Positions 6,681-10,086 of a DNA stretch of 10,086 bases are shown in pieces (positions within the stretch are counted from its first letter, which is position 1; every line of letters starts with the position of its first letter). Both the position numbers and the translations under genes were made by a program. Source of the stretch: Lutispora sp. GTDB lineage: Bacteria; Bacillota; Clostridia; Lutisporales; Lutisporaceae. The DNA is taken from contig JAUQXG010000098.1 of assembly GCA_030834765.1 (NCBI GenBank), positions 1-10,086 of the forward strand. The letters are read 5' to 3'. The notes under the pieces are model-generated. The model saw nothing but the letters and a program-made list of their open reading frames with translations, did not search any database and was not told the origin of the DNA.

Positions 6681-9611
6681 ATGAAAAAGAAACTACTAAG
6701 CCTAACACTCACCTTCGCTCTTCTCCTGAACTCGTTCCCTCTTACCTCCTTATCTGCCGAAGCTTTATACTATGGTACGACCAATGGAGCAGATATCATA
6801 AGCACTGGGGGTTTCACGGATATATCCACAAGTACAGTGAAGGATAATATATTAAAGCTTCGACTTTTAAATATAGTAGATGGTACTACGGGGAGAAGCT
6901 TCAACCCGCAAAATAACATAACAAGGCAGGAAGCATTGTCCTATCTGGTCAAAGCAGTAAATAAAGGGGAGGATGCAAAAAAAAGGCAAGAAGCCTTTGA
7001 AGCTGGTACCACCAAACCTACCTTTGCTTCAGCAACTTGGGCAGTGGGTGCAGTAGAACAAGCCTTAGCAGACGGCATTATCAATCAGACTGAAATAAAC
7101 AAAATGGGAGAGCTTTCAACAGCACAGCTCACCGCTATAGATGAGTCTGTAAATCAAGCCACAAAAAACAACTGGAAGATTACAACAGCGGAAAAAGATG
7201 TATTGAAGGCACAAAAAATCCAAGATGCACAAAAATCTAATAAAAATATGCAAAGAGCAGCTACGAGACAGGAGTTGGCCATATGGACAGCCAGAGCTTT
7301 CAATATAACACCTATCATTGGTCAAGACCTCAACAAGCTATATAAATACACAGACTGGAAAAATGTCAAAGCAGAATATATACCCTATATAGAAGCATTG
7401 CTTCAACAAGGTATCCTATCTGGAGCCACTGCAACAGGCTTTTCCCCAGGAGGAAATGTTACCAGAGCCCAAGCAGCGGCTATCATAGAAGGGGCAATAA
7501 ATAAATACCCTGATAAGCTGAAGTTAAAGTTTGGCACAGGCAGGGTAAAAGGGATATTGGTTGGCTCCAGTATAAGCGGAGACAGCCTTAAATATGATAT
7601 GACCTATGAATTAGAGGATTTCGATGGAGCCGTGACAAACATAAAGATTAGAGATGGAGAAAACCTTCCTATCATCAGTGATGGAAGACTCCTAGGCAAT
7701 CATATATTAAAAGAAGGAGACACCATAGAATATGCCATAAGAGATGAAAAAGAAGCCTTATATGGAAGACTTGGCGGTATAAGCTTTATAAATGGCAATT
7801 TAAACTATATAGATGAACAAGGAAATGTGAGAGTAGAGGACAGCAATAATAACATTTCTGAAATGAAGCTAAATGATGCCACGCTAGTGACAGTACTAGG
7901 AAAACCTTCAGATCAAAGAGCTTTAATTGTAGGACAGCCAGTAAAAGCACTATACAAAAATGGTACAGCCTCCTATATAGATATACAAGAGCCAATGAAC
8001 AATTCCTATGGCAATATCACTTTAGAAGGTACTATAAAGTACATAGATAAAGAAGGAAAAACAATAAAAATAGAAGACTATGATGGCAATATCAGACTTT
8101 TTGCATTAGGAGATCGAGTAGGTGTCACCATAAATAATTATACTGAAAATATGAACAGTCTTGTATCAGAGCAGGATGCAGTTTTTGATATAGAAGGAAG
8201 AAAAGTAGTAGGCATCAATGCATACCTATATAATGCTGCTGATGAGAGTGTAAAAGCTTTTGCAGCCAATGGAAGAGTGAGAAAGGTCACAAGTGATTCC
8301 ATCATTATAAGCCCCTCCAATGACAGTAAAAACGATGTAACCTATAAGCTGGATTATTTGACCTTGGTAAGCAGCATGGGAATGGGGTCCAGAGTAAACG
8401 AGATAAAAGTAGGGGATCAAGTAATCATAAAAGGCACAGCAGGAAATAAAGAAAGAGCGGATCAAATATCAATTGTTTCAAAGCGTGCGAAGATATATAA
8501 CGTATATAAGGCAAAGATCATGAACACATTGCCTTCAGAAAATAAAATAGCATTGTCAGAAGTATATACCTATAAATACACAGACTGGGTAAAAGCAGAT
8601 GAAGAGAAAACATTGCCCTTAAAAGGCGAAGCAGATATATACAGAGATGGAGTCAAAGTCCCTTTGAATAAACTGGATACCTTAAAAGGCAGCGAAGTCT
8701 ATCTTGTAACCACAAAGGAATTTGGTAATGAGCAGATTGCCAAGCTCACTTTTAAATCAGGCAGCGAAGATGAGCTTTACTCAAGCTCCATGGCAGTGCG
8801 ATGGGCAGACAACATCATTAAGTTTGATGATGGCGGAATGCTGAAATTTGATGACGGGTCCATCATCATTAAGGATAGGAGACTTTTGGATACCACTGAC
8901 CTTGCATATAACAAGGAAGCTTTTGTCATAAAAAATAGAACTAGAGACGGCAGCAGCGTAGTATCCTTGCTATCCATGGAAAATGTAAATGCCTTTGACC
9001 AAAGAACCATCGTAAAGGGATATATATACGATATGGGCGAAGATTATTTCACCCTAAAAAGTATATCTACTTTGACAAATAATACATGGGACTATGAAAG
9101 CGATGCAGAAGAAAACTATTACATCAGCATGGATATAAAGCTAAGAGATAATGTGGTTCAATCCGGTTTTATTTCCAAGGAAACTTTTTTAAACAGCAGG
9201 TATAAACCTTATACCTATACCATGCATGCCCCTGAGAACCATACTAGCTCTTCCCATAATCATATGCTGGCATATGCAATCGTGGGAGAAAATGATGAAG
9301 TCATCGCATTAAATATTGCAAAGAAAGATAATAAAATGGAAAAGGAGACCATAACCCATACAGAAAACTTGATGTCAGGAGAAGCGGTTTCTACCAACTC
9401 CACCTATTCACAGCTAAAAATAACGGAAGTTAGAGAATACAGCGATTTTTATGGAAACTGGCAGGTAGCGAAAAATGAGCTGACCATCAATACAGCTAAA
9501 GCAGTGATATTAAAAGGTGATAAAAACATCACGTTAGATGAAATACAGCCTGGAGACCAAATATATGCAGTAACAGATCAAAACAATGCACTGATCGTAT
9601 TTGTAGAATAG
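6681..9611 (+). CDS. S-layer homology (SLH) domain protein with C-terminal beta repeats
   Basis: This is a 976-residue exported protein with a Sec signal peptide (residues 1-26, cleavage probably after LSA). Three SLH domains follow at the N-terminus: about 43-95 (motif TRQE, 81-84), 115-208 (TRQE, 195-198) and 220-277 (TRAQ, 261-264). SLH trimers in this family bind pyruvylated secondary wall polymers and hold proteins on the Gram-positive surface. The second SLH domain is stretched by a Lys- and Gln-rich, probably helical insert (about 145-190). From residue 287 to the end there is a series of about eight degenerate beta modules of 65-110 residues, with a recurring 'LxxGDxVxV' element such as LKEGD, LALGD, IKVGD and IQPGD. 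I do not recognise these as a named family. A His cluster lies at 849-861. There is no Cys in the protein. It sits 199 bp after the IPT gene and 10 bp before the next gene. It probably serves as a structural S-layer-associated protein or a scaffold; no catalytic motif is seen. Confidence 0.93.
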   Translation: MKKKLLSLTLTFALLLNSFPLTSLSAEALYYGTTNGADIISTGGFTDISTSTVKDNILKLRLLNIVDGTTGRSFNPQNNITRQEALSYLVKAVNKGEDAKKRQEAFEAGTTKPTFASATWAVGAVEQALADGIINQTEINKMGELSTAQLTAIDESVNQATKNNWKITTAEKDVLKAQKIQDAQKSNKNMQRAATRQELAIWTARAFNITPIIGQDLNKLYKYTDWKNVKAEYIPYIEALLQQGILSGATATGFSPGGNVTRAQAAAIIEGAINKYPDKLKLKFGTGRVKGILVGSSISGDSLKYDMTYELEDFDGAVTNIKIRDGENLPIISDGRLLGNHILKEGDTIEYAIRDEKEALYGRLGGISFINGNLNYIDEQGNVRVEDSNNNISEMKLNDATLVTVLGKPSDQRALIVGQPVKALYKNGTASYIDIQEPMNNSYGNITLEGTIKYIDKEGKTIKIEDYDGNIRLFALGDRVGVTINNYTENMNSLVSEQDAVFDIEGRKVVGINAYLYNAADESVKAFAANGRVRKVTSDSIIISPSNDSKNDVTYKLDYLTLVSSMGMGSRVNEIKVGDQVIIKGTAGNKERADQISIVSKRAKIYNVYKAKIMNTLPSENKIALSEVYTYKYTDWVKADEEKTLPLKGEADIYRDGVKVPLNKLDTLKGSEVYLVTTKEFGNEQIAKLTFKSGSEDELYSSSMAVRWADNIIKFDDGGMLKFDDGSIIIKDRRLLDTTDLAYNKEAFVIKNRTRDGSSVVSLLSMENVNAFDQRTIVKGYIYDMGEDYFTLKSISTLTNNTWDYESDAEENYYISMDIKLRDNVVQSGFISKETFLNSRYKPYTYTMHAPENHTSSSHNHMLAYAIVGENDEVIALNIAKKDNKMEKETITHTENLMSGEAVSTNSTYSQLKITEVREYSDFYGNWQVAKNELTINTAKAVILKGDKNITLDEIQPGDQIYAVTDQNNALIVFVE
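7341..7358 (+). repeat. 18-nt exact direct repeat within the SLH gene, first copy
   Basis: TATAAATACACAGACTGG is repeated identically at 8571-8588 in the same reading frame and encodes YKYTDW both times. The first copy begins SLH domain 3 (residues 221-226). The second lies in a C-terminal beta module (residues 631-636). Identity stops abruptly on both sides. Confidence 0.8.
8571..8588 (+). repeat. 18-nt exact direct repeat within the SLH gene, second copy
   Basis: This is identical to 7341-7358 and also encodes YKYTDW, but here inside a beta module, not an SLH domain. It may be chance or a trace of recombination within the gene. Confidence 0.8.
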
Positions 9612-9619
9612 GGGGAAAG
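9610..9619 (+). promoter_or_regulatory. Ribosome binding site of the third secreted protein
   Basis: The purine-rich AGGGGGAAAG lies 2 nt upstream of the ATG at 9622, with its GG core about 7-10 nt away. It overlaps the last two bases of the SLH gene's stop codon, which indicates translation from the same transcript. Confidence 0.65.
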
Positions 9620-9621
9620 AT

Positions 9622-10086
9622 ATGAAAAAGTTAAGAGTACCTAGCATCACACATTCTCTGCTGATAGTTCTATCCCTGATACTTATATCAGCATTTACCT
9701 TGCCTATTCACGCAGACATTGTGGAACCAGGGGTAACAGGTGAGAAGTATCAAACAGGCTACGATTATAAAGAAATGGTTTTTCTTACAGGAGAGCCCAT
9801 AGAGCTAAGGGGTACACTAAAAATAACCGAATCTGCCACAGGAGGCAAAACAAAAACCACACTGGACTACACCTTGAGCAATACAGAAAAGAAAGCTACC
9901 CTAAAAAGAAAAATAGTTTTCAATGAAAGCCTTGTAAATACAGATAATCAGTATCAGACAGGGATAGAAACCACAATAGATCCAAAGGTCACAGAGGTAA
10001 TCAACATTGATGGAAAAACCTATACGCTGAAAGACTATATTTTTAGCAAATCCTCGGCGATGGATAATAAAAATATCATAAAATAT
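9622..10086 (+). CDS. Secreted protein of unknown function, 3' end beyond window
   Basis: This reading frame stays open to the window edge (155 codons seen). It begins MKKLRVPS and has a hydrophobic segment with probable signal peptidase cleavage after IHA (residue 31), so the product is exported. The mature part begins DIVEPGVTGEKY and continues with alternating beta-strand-like segments, including FLTGEPIELRGTL (54-66), a charged Lys/Thr-rich stretch, and a TYTLKDYIFSKS segment near the visible end. The early part looks like a beta-sandwich, but I do not recognise a named domain. There is no SLH or lipobox motif in the visible portion. It starts 10 nt after the stop of the SLH gene and so is very likely co-transcribed with it. 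Its function is unknown; a role with the SLH protein at the surface is inferred from context only. Confidence 0.85.
   Translation, partial: MKKLRVPSITHSLLIVLSLILISAFTLPIHADIVEPGVTGEKYQTGYDYKEMVFLTGEPIELRGTLKITESATGGKTKTTLDYTLSNTEKKATLKRKIVFNESLVNTDNQYQTGIETTIDPKVTEVINIDGKTYTLKDYIFSKSSAMDNKNIIKY

Noticed and set aside
6364..6708. Minus-strand frames crossing the intergenic hairpin
   Set aside because: They read through the repeat and into both flanking genes, with low-complexity Gly/Pro-rich translation and no ribosome binding site.

Overview
The window is about 10 kb of a low-to-medium GC Gram-positive chromosome, most likely a member of the Clostridia (Firmicutes). This rests on three things. 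Codon use is rich in AGA, ATA and AAA. Shine-Dalgarno sites are strong and purine-rich. All three genes encode Sec-exported proteins, one with SLH domains of the kind that bind the secondary polymer of a Gram-positive wall. I cannot name the genus from sequence alone.

Layout, all on the + strand: (1) 1-250 is an upstream region holding a partial copy of a GC-rich CCTGG-type intergenic repeat (about 45-98), an extended -10 promoter (132-140) and a 5' leader of about 100 nt. (2) 251-6481 is a 2076-residue secreted protein built from about 11-12 IPT/TIG immunoglobulin-like domains, then a fibronectin type III domain and a C-terminal beta-rich module. One IPT domain carries an inserted EF-hand-like calcium loop. 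(3) 6482-6680 is a gap of about 200 bp, mostly filled by a long GC-rich imperfect hairpin (6502-6632) whose right arm is related to the repeat upstream of the first gene. (4) 6681-9611 is a 976-residue protein with three N-terminal SLH domains followed by a string of degenerate beta modules. (5) 9622 to the window end is the start of a third secreted protein of unknown function, 10 nt downstream and almost certainly in the same operon.

The likely theme is construction of the cell envelope surface. The SLH protein would be held on the wall polymer. The giant IPT/FN3 protein has no visible wall anchor (no SLH, no LPXTG, no C-terminal membrane tail), so it may be released or held by binding a partner such as its SLH neighbour. 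That link is inference from gene order. I see no mobile-element genes, RNA genes, CRISPR arrays or defence genes. The less ordinary items are the paralogous hairpin repeats before two of the genes, the calcium-loop insertion, the large insertions in IPT domains 6 and 9, and a possible alternative-pairing leader before the first gene.
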